The notes: generated from the sequence alone by a model not told the origin. A stretch of DNA of 64,000 nucleotides from Lentzea aerocolonigenes (GCF_000955955.1 NZ_JYJG01000071.1:1-64000); one strand, 5' to 3'. Numbered from the stretch's first letter, positions 25,991 to 35,000 are shown. Made by a program: numbers and translations.

Positions 25991-26883
25991 CTCTGGCCCG
26001 TGATGAGCGAGACCGCGCGGTCCTGCGTCTGGTCCGTGACCTCGCCGATCTGGAAACCACGCGCCACCACGTGCGCGACCAGTTCCGGCTCCGGCGGCAG
26101 GCCGTACTTGCGCAGGTAGTGCGGCACGGCGCCGGCCCAGATCCAGGTGCCGTCGGTGCGGAAGTTGAGGGGCACGTCCTGCTCGCCGCTCTGCGAGAAC
26201 TCGTCGAGGTCGTAGCTGCGGGCGGCCAGCACGACCGGTGCCGACTCGAGGTAGGTGAGCAGGCTGTCGACCAGCTGCGGGTCGATCGGCTGACGGTTGA
26301 CGACGATGCGGCCGTCCTCGCCCTTGCCGTCGTACACGCGCGCGGTGCGCAGGTCGCCGTCCTGCTGGGGTGCCTGGCCGGGTGGGACCTGGAACTCCTG
26401 CTGTGCCTGCTGCGGCTGGGGTTCCGGCTCGGGCGCGGGCAGCGGCGGGAGGCCGACGCGCTGACGCCACCAGTCCGGGATCTGCCGGTCCGGGCGCGGG
26501 AACGTCTGCAGCTCGTCGCGGAAACCGATGGGCGGCGGGGCGTTGCGCCAGCGCGGCTCGTCCTCGGCGTTGAAGTCGACCGTGAACGCGGCCGGCGCCT
26601 CGATCTCGTACGTGGCGGCCAGCCAGGTGCCGCGCTCCGGGTGGTACATGCCCGCGCGCAGGTGGCCGAACATCTGCACGACGTCCATCGGCGGACGCAC
26701 CGGGCGCAGCTGGCCGTCGGGACCCGCGAACGCCAGGTCGACCTCGATGTGCCGGCCCGCCGCGCGGTATTCGGCCCGGATGCGCTGCCAGCCCTGCGGT
26801 ACGGCCGGCAGCATGGCGCGGCCGATCTGCCGCACGAGCTGCTGCTGGTCCTGCTCGCTCAGCGGTGTCGCCGGCTGGCTCAT
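25987..26883 (-). CDS. YezG/DUF600-like immunity or accessory protein of the toxin locus
   Basis: A 298-aa protein, last gene of the minus-strand toxin operon. Residues ~10-75 resemble DUF600/YezG immunity proteins (IGRAMLPAVPQGWQRIRAEY, IEVDLAFAGPDG). A Pro/Gln-rich linker (~160-190) follows. The C-terminal segment contains VPLNFRTDGTWIWAGAVPHY and LVAHVVARGF, which I associate with actinobacterial proteins encoded beside secreted toxins of the TNT/WXG type. It may neutralise the toxin or another toxin formerly encoded here. It follows imm49 after 97 bp. Confidence 0.55.
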   Translation of the reverse strand: MSQPATPLSEQDQQQLVRQIGRAMLPAVPQGWQRIRAEYRAAGRHIEVDLAFAGPDGQLRPVRPPMDVVQMFGHLRAGMYHPERGTWLAATYEIEAPAAFTVDFNAEDEPRWRNAPPPIGFRDELQTFPRPDRQIPDWWRQRVGLPPLPAPEPEPQPQQAQQEFQVPPGQAPQQDGDLRTARVYDGKGEDGRIVVNRQPIDPQLVDSLLTYLESAPVVLAARSYDLDEFSQSGEQDVPLNFRTDGTWIWAGAVPHYLRKYGLPPEPELVAHVVARGFQIGEVTDQTQDRAVSLITGQS

Positions 26884-26980
26884 GATGGATCTCGCCCCTC
26901 TCCCCGTCAGACCCGCTGATCTTATCGGGCTGGTGTCGCGCGCGCGGGCCGGTCGTGAACCTAGCCCGGTTCACGCGCTC

Positions 26981-27847
26981 TCACTTGGTGGGGAACTCGC
27001 CCAGCCAGGTCCGCTGCACGAGGTGCTTGGGGAGGTAGTCGGACTCGACCTCGATCGGGAACTCGGCGTCGTAGGCGAAACAGGTCATCGCCAGCACACC
27101 GAGCGGCACGGCGCCGTTGGGCATGTAGTTGCGGCCCTCGTCCGGCGTGTCCCAGTACTCCTTGTGCAGCTCGAGTGCCTGGGCCAGTGCGGCGTTGAAC
27201 TCCTCGCGCTGGTTCTCGAGGAACCGGTAGAAGAGGTTGATCGGCGGGAACAGCACCTTGAGCATCAGGTTCTCGGACACCTCGGCCACGTTCGGGTCTG
27301 TGCCCTCGATGGCCGTCTGGAGCTTGGCTCCGATGTCGGGGCCTTCCTGCCAGTAGGTCTGCAGGGTGTCGACCCAGGCGTAGATGTACTCGTCGAAGTC
27401 CGCACCCGACGCGCGCAGCAGGTCGATCGGGGTCTCGGCGAGCATCTTCAGCCGGTCCTGCTCGCGGCAGATCACGGCGAGGTAGTAGGCGGTGACCCAG
27501 TTGCCGGCGTTGGCGATGTCCCAGGTCGATCCGGCCGGGACGGTCACGGTCTGCTCGCCGATGAGCACCCGGACCTCGCCCGCGCCGGCGTTGGCGATCT
27601 CGAAGATCGCGTTCGCCGTCTGCATCGCCATCACGGTGGCTTCCCACGTCTCGACCTTGTTCGCGGTCGGGTCGAGGTAGCAGCGCCAGCCCACCAGCCG
27701 CTGCAGGGCCGAGAGAAGCCGGTTGAACGTGTGAGGATCGTTCTCGACGTTCGCCAGATCCGTCTGGACGGAGTTGGCGATGCGGGCGTCGACACCCTCG
27801 GTGCTCGGGACCTGAAGCTGGTGCCTAGTTACGGCCCTGGTAGCCAC
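26981..27847 (-). CDS. Imm49 family immunity protein
   Basis: A 288-aa mostly helical protein. IFEIANAGAGEVRVLIGEQ, the long helix around YYLAVICREQDRLKMLAETPID and the ending DYLPKHLVQRTWLGEF fit the Imm49 family of polymorphic-toxin immunity proteins. The GTG start at 27847 lies inside the last codons of the toxin gene (23-bp overlap), so translation is coupled and immunity is made with the toxin. It is predicted to be cytoplasmic and to bind the C-terminal nuclease domain of the 1601-aa toxin. Confidence 0.75.
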   Translation of the reverse strand: MATRAVTRHQLQVPSTEGVDARIANSVQTDLANVENDPHTFNRLLSALQRLVGWRCYLDPTANKVETWEATVMAMQTANAIFEIANAGAGEVRVLIGEQTVTVPAGSTWDIANAGNWVTAYYLAVICREQDRLKMLAETPIDLLRASGADFDEYIYAWVDTLQTYWQEGPDIGAKLQTAIEGTDPNVAEVSENLMLKVLFPPINLFYRFLENQREEFNAALAQALELHKEYWDTPDEGRNYMPNGAVPLGVLAMTCFAYDAEFPIEVESDYLPKHLVQRTWLGEFPTK

Positions 27848-30800
27848 CGGGCTGAGCCTCCTTGTCGAGGTTGAAATACTTCATATCGTAACCGTCGTAG
27901 GCGCCGTCCTTCACGACCGGCTTGACCACGACGTACTCGACCTTGCCGTCTTGCAGCGCCTTGTTCAGCTTCTCGGCCAGCACGTCCTCGCCGTTGCCGA
28001 ACGTTTCGCCGCGGGTCCTCATAGCGTCCGTGATGTGCTCGTAGTAGTCGCGGCGACCCTGGCCGACGCTGACCTTCTGGCCCGCGGGGCCCTCGATCTT
28101 GCTGGAGCCGAGGCCCGCGCTCGGGCCCTTCGCCTCCACGACGACCATGCGGCCGTCCGGCAGTTCGTAGACCTGGTCGAACTGGCGCTGACCGTAGCCG
28201 AGCTCCGGCAGATCGACCTTCGTGGCGCCGGGGAAGTGCTCCTGGACGGCGTGGAACTCCGCCGCGTGCTCGCCGAGCGCCTCGCCCGCCTTGGTCATGT
28301 CGTCGTGCGGCTTGGCGTGGGCGGCCCTCTCGTCCGCGTACTTCTGCTTCGCGTCGTCGTGCGCGGCCTTCGCGTCCTCGGCTTCCTTGCGGTTCGCCGG
28401 CGTGTCCTCGTTCTTGAGCTTCTCGTCGGCGGCGTCGGCCTTCTGCTTGGCGTTCTCGACGTCGTTCTTGGCGGCGGCGAGCTTGTCCTCGGCCGTCCTG
28501 TCCGCGGCGAGCTTCGCCTCGCGGTCCTTGACCGCGGCGTCGATCTTGTCCTTGTTCGCCTCCGGCACCGGGCCGGGCTTGTCCGGGGCGGAGTCGGGCG
28601 CGTCCTTGTACTTGTGCGGCAACGGGGGCGGGCCGGCGTCGGCCGCTTCCCACTTGCCGGTGTTCTCGTTCCACTTGATCTGCGGCAGCGGATCGTCGCC
28701 GATCATGCGCTCGGCCTCGCGGCGGTGGCCGTTCTTCGGCTTGTAGTTCTCCTCGAAGAACTTCTTGTCGTTGTTGGCCCTCTCGATGAGCGCGTCCCTG
28801 CGCTTCTCCGGCGTGTCCGCGCTGCCGTCGGCGTCGCCGCCCGAGTCGCCGCGGTCCTTCGCGTCGGTCGGGTCGAGGTCCTTGTCCTTGTCGTGCGTGC
28901 CGGGCGCGAAGCCGTCGTCGCTCGCCTTGGCCGTGTGGCCGTCCGGGTGGTGGGTCTCCCACTCGCCGTTCGGCGGGATCTTCGGCTGGCGCGTGCCGTC
29001 GGGGTGCAGTTCGGCGTCGCTGGTGAAGACGCGGCCGTGGCTGTCGGTCCAGGCCGGCTTGGTCGGCGCGACCACCGGCGCGTCGAGGTGCTTGGACAGC
29101 TGCTGCGCGAAGTCGTTGCTGCCCGCGTCGCAGCCGATCAGCCGGACCGGCTTGCTGCCGTCGTAGCCGGCGCGTTTGAGCATGTCCGCGTACTCGGCCG
29201 GCGTGTAGTCGTGGCCACCGATGCGCGCCTTGCCGTCCGGGGTGACGTGGACGTCCGCGGTGAAGAAGCGCGGGTCGTTCGGCACCTTGTGCGGCAGGTC
29301 GCCCATGTCCGGGTCGCCGCCGTGGTGACTCACACCGGCCGGGGTGCTCTCCGCGTGCCGTGCGTGTGCCTCTTCCGGGCTGGGCCGGTCCGCGGGCGGG
29401 GCGTCCGGGTCGTGGCTGTTGGGGCCGTCCGGGTCGCCGTCGTGCGGCTTGTCTCCGTCGTGGGGCTTGTCGCTGTCGTGGGGCTTGTCCGGGGTGTTGT
29501 CGTGGGGCTTGTCGGGCGTGTCGCTGTGCGGCTTGTCGGCGTCCGGGCCGTGGTGGGGTGCGTCGGCGTCGGGCCGGTGCGGGGTGGCGGCTTCCGGGTG
29601 GGTGGAGTCCGGGGCGCGGTGCGGTGCTTCGGCGGTGTCGGTGCCGCGGGAACGGGGGCTTTCCGGGCTGTGAGGCCGCGAACCGTCAGGTCGGGTGCCG
29701 TCGGGCCGGGTGCCGTCCGGGCCGTGGGGACGTGAGCCGTCGGGGCGGGTGCCGTCCGGGCGCGAACTGCCGGGGCGGGACCCGTCCGGACGGTTGCCGT
29801 CGGGTCGGTTGCCGGGGCCGCTGCCGTCCGGGCGGGACGGGCTGTCGGGCCGGTGCGGCGCGTCCGGACGGTTCGGACCGCCGTGGGGAGCGTCGGCACG
29901 GTTCGGACCGCCGTGGGGTGCGTCGGGACGGTGGGGAGCGTTCGGCCCGCCGTGCGGCGCGTTGGGGGAGTGCGGTGCGTTGGGCCCGCCGTTGGGACGT
30001 GACGGGGCGTTGGGCCCGCCGTGCGGTGCGTTGGGGGAGTGCGGTGCGTTTGGGCCACCGTGGGGCGCGTTGGGTGTGTTCGGCGCGTCAGGTCGCGACG
30101 GTGCGGACGGGCCGTTGTGGGGTGCGTCGGGACGTGACGGCGCGTTGGGGCTGTGCGGAGCGTCGGCGCGCGAGGACGGCGTGGTGCTGCCGTTCGGAGC
30201 GTCCGGGCGGGATGGCGCGTTGGGTCCGCCGTGGGGTGCGTCGGGTCGTGACGGTGCGTTGGGGCCGCCGTGTGGTGCGCCTGGACGGTGGGGAGCGTTC
30301 GGTGCGTCGGGTCGTGACGGTGCGGACGGGCCGTTGTGTGGCGCGTTGGGTCCGCCGTGGGGGCCGCCCGGACGTGACGGGGCGTTGGGGGCGCTGTGAG
30401 GTGTGTTGGGGGAGTTCGGGGCGCTGTTGGGAGCGGTTGGGCGGGGCGGGGCGTCCGTGCGGGCCGAAGGTGCCGACGGGGTGTTGGGGCTGTGTGGCGC
30501 GTTCGGGGACGTTGGGGCCGAGGACTGCGGGCGCATCGGGGCGTCGGTGCGCGGGGCGTTTGGTGCTCCTGCTGAGGGAGCGTTCGGGGCGTGTGGGGCG
30601 CCTGCCGGTGGCATGTTCGGAGTGGACGGTGCCGTCGGGGCGTGTGGGGCCGCTGCGGAAGGGGTCGTGGCGCGGCTTGGAGGAGTTGCGTCGGGGCGGG
30701 GGGCGTTCGGTGCTCCGGCGGAAGGGGCGCCTGCCGACGGGCCGTGCGGGGCGCCACCCGAAGGCGTGCCGCCGGACGGGGCGTGCGGGGCGCCACTCGA

Positions 30801-32630
30801 AGGCGTGCCGCCGGACGGGCCGTGCGGGGCGCCACCCGAAGGCATGCCGCCGGACGGGGCGTGCGGGGCGCTACCGGACGGCAGGCCGCCGGACGGGGCG
30901 CCCGAAGGCATTCCGCCCGAAGGCATGCCGCTGGAGGGCACGCCGCTGGAGGGCATGCCGCTGGAAGGCGCGCTGGGCGTCGAAGGCATCGACGGGGGCG
31001 TGGAGCGGGACGGGGCGTCGGCTCGGGAGGCCGAGGTCGACATGTCCGGGGAGCGTGGGGCGGGGGCGCTCGAGCCCAGGTCGCCTCGGCTGCCCGGGGT
31101 GCCGGTCCAGCCCTGGCCGCCGGTTGACGGGCGGGAGGCGGCTGGGGCGGATGGGGCGTTGCCGGCCGCGTTCGGGGCGTTGCCGCCCATCGCGGGCGAC
31201 TGGGTGGGGGCCGAGGGGGAGTTGTCCGGGGTGCGGGACGGGGCGTGCGGGGCGTCCGCTCGGGTCGGGGCTTCCAGCGGCGGGGCCACGGAGGACTGGA
31301 CGGTCGAGCCCGTGTTGCGGGTCGGAGCCGGCGCGTCCGGGGTGGAGGACGGGGCCGTGTGCGGAGCGGACGCGGTGCTGGGGCTCGACGGCGAGCTGTC
31401 CGGGGCTCGCGATGGGGCGTCCGGAGCAGAGCTGTCCGGGGTGCGGGAAGGGGCGTTCGGCGTTGAGCCGTCCGGGGTGCGCGAAGGCGCGTCCGGCGTC
31501 GAGCTGTCCGGGGCTCGGGAAGGGGTGTCTGGCGTCGACGAGCTGTCGGGCGTGCGTGACGGGCTCGGAGCCGACGACGGGGACGAGCTGTCCGGGGCTC
31601 GCGAAGGGCTGTCGGGCGTTGAAGAAGACGACGGCGAACTGTCCGGTGTGGACGATGAGGAGGGCGAGCTGTCCGGAGAGTGCGGCGAAGAGTCCGGAGT
31701 GGACGTTGAGGAGTCCGGCGACGAGGACGAGGAAGGCGAGCCGTGGCCACCGGAAGGCGAGAGGTCCGGCGCGTCCGTGCGGTGGAACAGGCCGCCCGGC
31801 TTGATGGACTTCGTGGAGATCACGTCGAGCCCGGTCACCTTGCCGACCAGCTTGCCGACGACCTTCATGATCTTCGTGAAGATCTCGACCAGACGACCCA
31901 GCAGCGGCGAGACCTTCTTGATGGTCTTGATGAGCTTCTGGATCAGCTCGCCGATCCGCGTCGCCCACTTGGAGATCGCGGTGACGGCCTGCGCCACGAT
32001 CACCGGCGTGCCGAAGCCGAGCGTGAAAACAGCTTCGAGAACCCACGTGATCAGCTTCGCCACCAGGTCGGCGATCAGGTCGCGCACCATCTCGCGCACG
32101 AACCCGACGACCATGCCCATCACGCCGACGACGGTGCCGACCGAACCCGCGGTGGAAGCCGCGCCGGACAAGGCATCCAGCTGCTCACCGGCGGCCTTGC
32201 GATAAGCGTCACCCGCCGCACCGGTCCACGAGGCGGTCTGGTCGACGGCGGCCTTGTAGTCGGCCGCGATCTTGCCCATCTCAGTGGAAACGTTGCCCCA
32301 CGTCGTGGAGTACGACTGGATCACCGGCGGGTCGCCCGCCAGCCAGTCCAGTGCCTCCTTCAACGGCTGCATGTGCTCCATCAAAAAAGAAGCGGCAGAC
32401 GACAGAAGCGTGCCGAACGGGTCGATCGCCATCGAGGCGGCGTCGGCGACGAGACCGACGACGCCGAGGCCGCCCTCGATCCAGCTGCCCTCGGAGATGC
32501 CCTTGTACGCGTCGACCGCGGAGTCGGCGATCGAGAAACCCGTCGCCCAGCCGTTGTCGCCGGTGCCGGCGTTGAAGAAACCGGAGGGTTCCGCGGGAGC
32601 CTTCGCCACCAACGGGTTCGGCGTCGACAT
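27825..32630 (-). CDS. Polymorphic toxin: WXG-like N terminus, long disordered linker, PD-(D/E)XK nuclease tip
   Basis: A 1601-aa predicted type VII-exported toxin. Residues ~1-280 are helical with a WXG-like turn at WTG 135-137 (TASWTGAAGDAYRKAAGEQL), followed by amphipathic/hydrophobic helices. Residues ~290-1095 are low-complexity Pro/Ser/Ala/Asn/Asp/His/Gly repeats (APSRPDAP-, DGTRPDGSRP-like). A globular pre-toxin domain has His1102-His1103 and Cys1167 (RLIGCDAG), a caspase-like His/Cys spacing (inference). After an Ala/Lys/Asp coiled stretch, the tip carries Asp1485, Glu1499 and Lys1501 (FDQVYE...VVEAKG), a PD-(D/E)XK nuclease signature. The start overlaps the EspC-like stop by one base. 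Confidence 0.82.
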   Translation of the reverse strand: MSTPNPLVAKAPAEPSGFFNAGTGDNGWATGFSIADSAVDAYKGISEGSWIEGGLGVVGLVADAASMAIDPFGTLLSSAASFLMEHMQPLKEALDWLAGDPPVIQSYSTTWGNVSTEMGKIAADYKAAVDQTASWTGAAGDAYRKAAGEQLDALSGAASTAGSVGTVVGVMGMVVGFVREMVRDLIADLVAKLITWVLEAVFTLGFGTPVIVAQAVTAISKWATRIGELIQKLIKTIKKVSPLLGRLVEIFTKIMKVVGKLVGKVTGLDVISTKSIKPGGLFHRTDAPDLSPSGGHGSPSSSSSPDSSTSTPDSSPHSPDSSPSSSSTPDSSPSSSSTPDSPSRAPDSSSPSSAPSPSRTPDSSSTPDTPSRAPDSSTPDAPSRTPDGSTPNAPSRTPDSSAPDAPSRAPDSSPSSPSTASAPHTAPSSTPDAPAPTRNTGSTVQSSVAPPLEAPTRADAPHAPSRTPDNSPSAPTQSPAMGGNAPNAAGNAPSAPAASRPSTGGQGWTGTPGSRGDLGSSAPAPRSPDMSTSASRADAPSRSTPPSMPSTPSAPSSGMPSSGVPSSGMPSGGMPSGAPSGGLPSGSAPHAPSGGMPSGGAPHGPSGGTPSSGAPHAPSGGTPSGGAPHGPSAGAPSAGAPNAPRPDATPPSRATTPSAAAPHAPTAPSTPNMPPAGAPHAPNAPSAGAPNAPRTDAPMRPQSSAPTSPNAPHSPNTPSAPSARTDAPPRPTAPNSAPNSPNTPHSAPNAPSRPGGPHGGPNAPHNGPSAPSRPDAPNAPHRPGAPHGGPNAPSRPDAPHGGPNAPSRPDAPNGSTTPSSRADAPHSPNAPSRPDAPHNGPSAPSRPDAPNTPNAPHGGPNAPHSPNAPHGGPNAPSRPNGGPNAPHSPNAPHGGPNAPHRPDAPHGGPNRADAPHGGPNRPDAPHRPDSPSRPDGSGPGNRPDGNRPDGSRPGSSRPDGTRPDGSRPHGPDGTRPDGTRPDGSRPHSPESPRSRGTDTAEAPHRAPDSTHPEAATPHRPDADAPHHGPDADKPHSDTPDKPHDNTPDKPHDSDKPHDGDKPHDGDPDGPNSHDPDAPPADRPSPEEAHARHAESTPAGVSHHGGDPDMGDLPHKVPNDPRFFTADVHVTPDGKARIGGHDYTPAEYADMLKRAGYDGSKPVRLIGCDAGSNDFAQQLSKHLDAPVVAPTKPAWTDSHGRVFTSDAELHPDGTRQPKIPPNGEWETHHPDGHTAKASDDGFAPGTHDKDKDLDPTDAKDRGDSGGDADGSADTPEKRRDALIERANNDKKFFEENYKPKNGHRREAERMIGDDPLPQIKWNENTGKWEAADAGPPPLPHKYKDAPDSAPDKPGPVPEANKDKIDAAVKDREAKLAADRTAEDKLAAAKNDVENAKQKADAADEKLKNEDTPANRKEAEDAKAAHDDAKQKYADERAAHAKPHDDMTKAGEALGEHAAEFHAVQEHFPGATKVDLPELGYGQRQFDQVYELPDGRMVVVEAKGPSAGLGSSKIEGPAGQKVSVGQGRRDYYEHITDAMRTRGETFGNGEDVLAEKLNKALQDGKVEYVVVKPVVKDGAYDGYDMKYFNLDKEAQPGGYQGRN

Positions 32631-32935
32631 CAGAAGCCCTTCATGGTCTGAGCGATCTGGTCCTCGACGGCCTGGTAGTGCTTCGCGGTCTCGGTGACCT
32701 TCTTGGCGGTCGCGTCCATCGCCTCGGCGGCGCCCTTCAGCGCGTTCAGACCCCAGTTCTCAACGGGGTCGAGCAGCATCCGGAACGGCTGGCAGATGAT
32801 CCCGTACGCGTCGGTCGGCATCGACACGGTGTTCGCCGCGTCCACTGCCCCCTGCAACCGCCCGTGCAGGCCCTCCAGGGCCTTGGCGTGCGCTTCCAGC
32901 ACGTCCGAGGTGACGTTGAAACCACCGGCAGTCAT
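32630..32935 (-). CDS. EspC/WXG100-like type VII secretion partner
   Basis: A 101-aa helical-hairpin protein: GGFNVTSDVLEAHAKALEGLHGR, then a central PTDAYGIICQPF turn and a second long helix ending AKHYQAVEDQIAQTM. This matches the ESX-1 secretion-associated EspC family; no WxG tripeptide is present. It should pair with the N-terminal helices of the toxin and be co-secreted. TGATG overlap links it to the toxin gene. No core ESX genes (eccC, mycP) occur in the window, so the secretion machine must be encoded elsewhere. Confidence 0.78.
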   Translation of the reverse strand: MTAGGFNVTSDVLEAHAKALEGLHGRLQGAVDAANTVSMPTDAYGIICQPFRMLLDPVENWGLNALKGAAEAMDATAKKVTETAKHYQAVEDQIAQTMKGF

Positions 32936-32966
32936 CGAACCCCCTCAAGTTCGGACAGTGGAAAGA

Positions 32967-33500
32967 TCAGCTGAGCACGGACTCGCCGCCGAAGTCGTCG
33001 TCGTCATCCGACGGCGGCCGACGACGCGCCGGGGGCGGCGAAGCAGGCCGTGCGGGTGGCGGAGCGTCGTCCTCCACGCGGAAGTTGATCTCGTTCGCCT
33101 CGAACGCCGGACGGGCGAACCCGTCCTCCGGCGGCGGCGCCGGGAAGTTCTTCTTGGCCTCGTCGAACAACACGTTGGCCGTCTCGTCCTGCGTGCCGAT
33201 GGTCTCGGCCATCGCCTCCTGCAGCAGGGCCGGGATCTTCGACTGCGCGCGCTGCAACAGCTTCATGATCTCGCCGCTGACCTCGGACATGCGCTTGCCG
33301 GCAGCCGACTCGTTGATCACGAGGTTCTGCAGGATGCCGTTGGAGCCGATGGTGAGCTCGACGGACCCGTCGGACGACCGTTCGGAGATCGTCATCCCCT
33401 GCACGCGCGTCGCCATCTCCTGGTAGCGCGCGGCGCGTTCCTGGATGCTCTGGTTCCAGTTCGCGAGCATCTGCTCCGACCCGGCGATGTCCTCGGGCAC
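32967..33500 (-). CDS. YbaB/EbfC-family protein heading the type VII locus
   Basis: A 177-aa protein whose first ~105 residues match YbaB/EbfC nucleoid-associated proteins (MTISERSSDGSVELTIGSNG, LQNLVINESAAGKRM, ..EIMKLLQRAQSKIPALLQEA). The C-terminal third is acidic and Pro-rich with DDDDDF near the end. YbaB-like genes often head actinobacterial WXG/EspC loci, where a chaperone or scaffold role is more likely than DNA binding. GGAGGG 7 nt upstream fixes GTG at 33500. First gene of the operon ending at 25987. Confidence 0.78.
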   Translation of the reverse strand: MPEDIAGSEQMLANWNQSIQERAARYQEMATRVQGMTISERSSDGSVELTIGSNGILQNLVINESAAGKRMSEVSGEIMKLLQRAQSKIPALLQEAMAETIGTQDETANVLFDEAKKNFPAPPPEDGFARPAFEANEINFRVEDDAPPPARPASPPPARRRPPSDDDDDFGGESVLS

Positions 33501-33594
33501 CGAAAATCCCTCCAAAAGCGGCAGCGGACTCAAAGGATGACGCAGCCGGACGTGATCCAGTTCCGCCCACTCGGCAAATCGACCGCACAGACCA

Positions 33595-33629
33595 GCGGCG
33601 TTCCACTGAGTGGACCAGTGGAACGCCGC
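33595..33629 (-). terminator. Terminator hairpin after the FKBP gene
   Basis: GCGGCGTTCCACT (33595-33607) and AGTGGAACGCCGC (33617-33629) form a perfect 13-bp stem with a 9-nt loop, 12 bp beyond the FKBP stop. It separates the FKBP transcript from the toxin operon. Confidence 0.75.
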
Positions 33630-33641
33630 CGAGTAAGTGTT

Positions 33642-34016
33642 TCAGTTCACGCCCAGCAGGTCGACGACGAAGATCAGCGTCTCGTTGGGCTTGATCACGC
33701 CACCCGCACCGCGCGCGCCGTAGCCCAGGTGCGGCGGGATGACCAGCTTGCGGCGGCCACCGACCTTCATGCCCTGGACGCCCTGGTCCCAGCCCTGGAT
33801 GACGCGGCCGCCGCCGAGCGGGAACTGGAACGCCTCGCCGCGGTCCCAGGACGCGTCGAACTGCTCACCGGTCGAGTGCGAGACGCCGACGTAGTGCACG
33901 GACACGAACTGCCCGGCCGTGGCCTCCGCGCCCTCGCCGACGGTGATGTCCTCGATCAGCAGGTCCGCGGGCGCCGGGCCGTCGTGCGGGTCGACCTCAG
34001 GCTTCGTGGGGGCCAT
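33642..34016 (-). CDS. FKBP-type peptidyl-prolyl cis-trans isomerase
   Basis: A 124-aa single-domain FKBP: VSVHYVGVSHSTGEQFDASWDRG, FPLGGGRVIQGWDQGVQGMKVGGRR, IPPHLGYGARGAGGVI and ETLIFVVDLLGV carry the conserved prolyl-pocket residues. It speeds proline isomerisation in protein folding and would bind FK506-like macrolides. No signal peptide, so cytoplasmic. ATG at 34016 is preceded by GAGGAAG; the frame extends upstream without family similarity. Monocistronic, with a strong terminator. Confidence 0.93.
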   Translation of the reverse strand: MAPTKPEVDPHDGPAPADLLIEDITVGEGAEATAGQFVSVHYVGVSHSTGEQFDASWDRGEAFQFPLGGGRVIQGWDQGVQGMKVGGRRKLVIPPHLGYGARGAGGVIKPNETLIFVVDLLGVN

Positions 34017-34140
34017 GACAACTTCCTCTCGGAACGGGATTGTTCGCCGTCGATCCAATCACGCGCGCACCCACGCGGCCGAATGGCCTACGAAGACCAG
34101 CCCTAGCCCGTCTCGTAATTCTCTGGGTTCATCAGTAGAC

Positions 34141-34163
34141 GCCACCGGCCCTGCACCGGTGGC
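34141..34163 (+). promoter_or_regulatory. Leader hairpin before the trypsin gene
   Basis: GCCACCGG (34141-34148) and CCGGTGGC (34156-34163) form a perfect 8-bp stem 12 nt upstream of the AAGGAG ribosome site of the secreted trypsin gene. It could stabilise the 5' end of the mRNA or modulate translation. Confidence 0.45.
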
Positions 34164-34187
34164 CCGCAACAGAAGAAGGAGATGATC

Positions 34188-34994
34188 ATGGCGGCAACCC
34201 TGCACCGCCTCCGGTCACTGCTCGGCGCGGCATTGGCGGCGGCGACGCTGTCGATGGCGTGCGTCAGCGTGGCCGAAGCAGCTCCGACCCCCTCCACCGA
34301 CGGCGACGTCGGCGCGCAGATCGTCGGCGGCACGCGCGCGAGCACGTCCACCTACCCGTGGGTGGTGTACCTGGCGACGAGCAGCGGCTTCCAGTACTGC
34401 GGCGGCACTCTCGTAGCTCCCAACAAGGTCGTCACCGCCGCGCACTGCACCGAGGGCGACTCGGCCTCGGCGGTCCGCGTCGTCGCCGGCCGGGACGACA
34501 AGAACTCCACCGCGGGCACCACCGCGCGCGTCACGAAGATCTGGATCCACCCCAGCTACACCGACGCGACCCGCGGCTACGACGTCTCGGTGCTCACGCT
34601 CGACCGCAACCTGTCGCAGACCCCGATCAAGTTCGCGACGAGTGCGGACAGCGCGCTCTACACCGCGGGCACCAGTTCGACGATCCTCGGCTGGGGCACG
34701 ACGAGCTCCGGTGGCAGTGCCTCGCGCTACCTGCTCAAGGCCACCGTGCCGCTGACCAGCAACTCGAGCTGCGCCAGCTCGTACGGCAGCGACTTCATCG
34801 CCTCGGCCATGGTGTGCGCCGGGTACGCCCAGGGCGGCACCGACACCTGCCAGGGCGACTCCGGCGGCCCGCTCGTGGCCGGCGGCAAGCTGATCGGCAT
34901 CACGTCGTGGGGCGAGGGCTGCGCGGCCGCCGGTTACCCCGGCGTCTACACCCGCGTCGCCACCTACGCGCCGCAGATCCAGGCGCAGCTGTAG
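34188..34994 (+). CDS. Secreted trypsin-like serine protease (S1)
   Basis: A 268-aa pre-pro-protease. Signal peptide (~1-31, ending AEA), a short propeptide, then mature IVGG from residue 45. The triad is His86 (TAAHC), Asp132 (YDVSVLTL) and Ser225 (GDSGGP); DTCQGDSGG supplies the Asp of the S1 pocket, so cleavage after Arg/Lys is expected. Six cysteines fit three disulphides. AAGGAG at 34176-34181 is 6 nt from the ATG at 34188 but abuts the ATG at 34182, so 34188 is the start. A 15-bp terminator follows. Confidence 0.95.
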   Translation: MAATLHRLRSLLGAALAAATLSMACVSVAEAAPTPSTDGDVGAQIVGGTRASTSTYPWVVYLATSSGFQYCGGTLVAPNKVVTAAHCTEGDSASAVRVVAGRDDKNSTAGTTARVTKIWIHPSYTDATRGYDVSVLTLDRNLSQTPIKFATSADSALYTAGTSSTILGWGTTSSGGSASRYLLKATVPLTSNSSCASSYGSDFIASAMVCAGYAQGGTDTCQGDSGGPLVAGGKLIGITSWGEGCAAAGYPGVYTRVATYAPQIQAQL

Positions 34995-35000
34995 GAAACC

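Noticed and set aside
30700..30980. Regular short DNA repeats resembling a CRISPR array
   Set aside because: Repeats are in frame inside the toxin linker, degenerate, with no unique spacers, and no cas genes are present.
29360..32205. Very long plus-strand open frames (600-814 codons) opposite the toxin gene
   Set aside because: They mirror the low-complexity linker; products are Gly/Arg/Ala-rich nonsense and the minus-strand frame has clear domains, immunity overlap and operon context.
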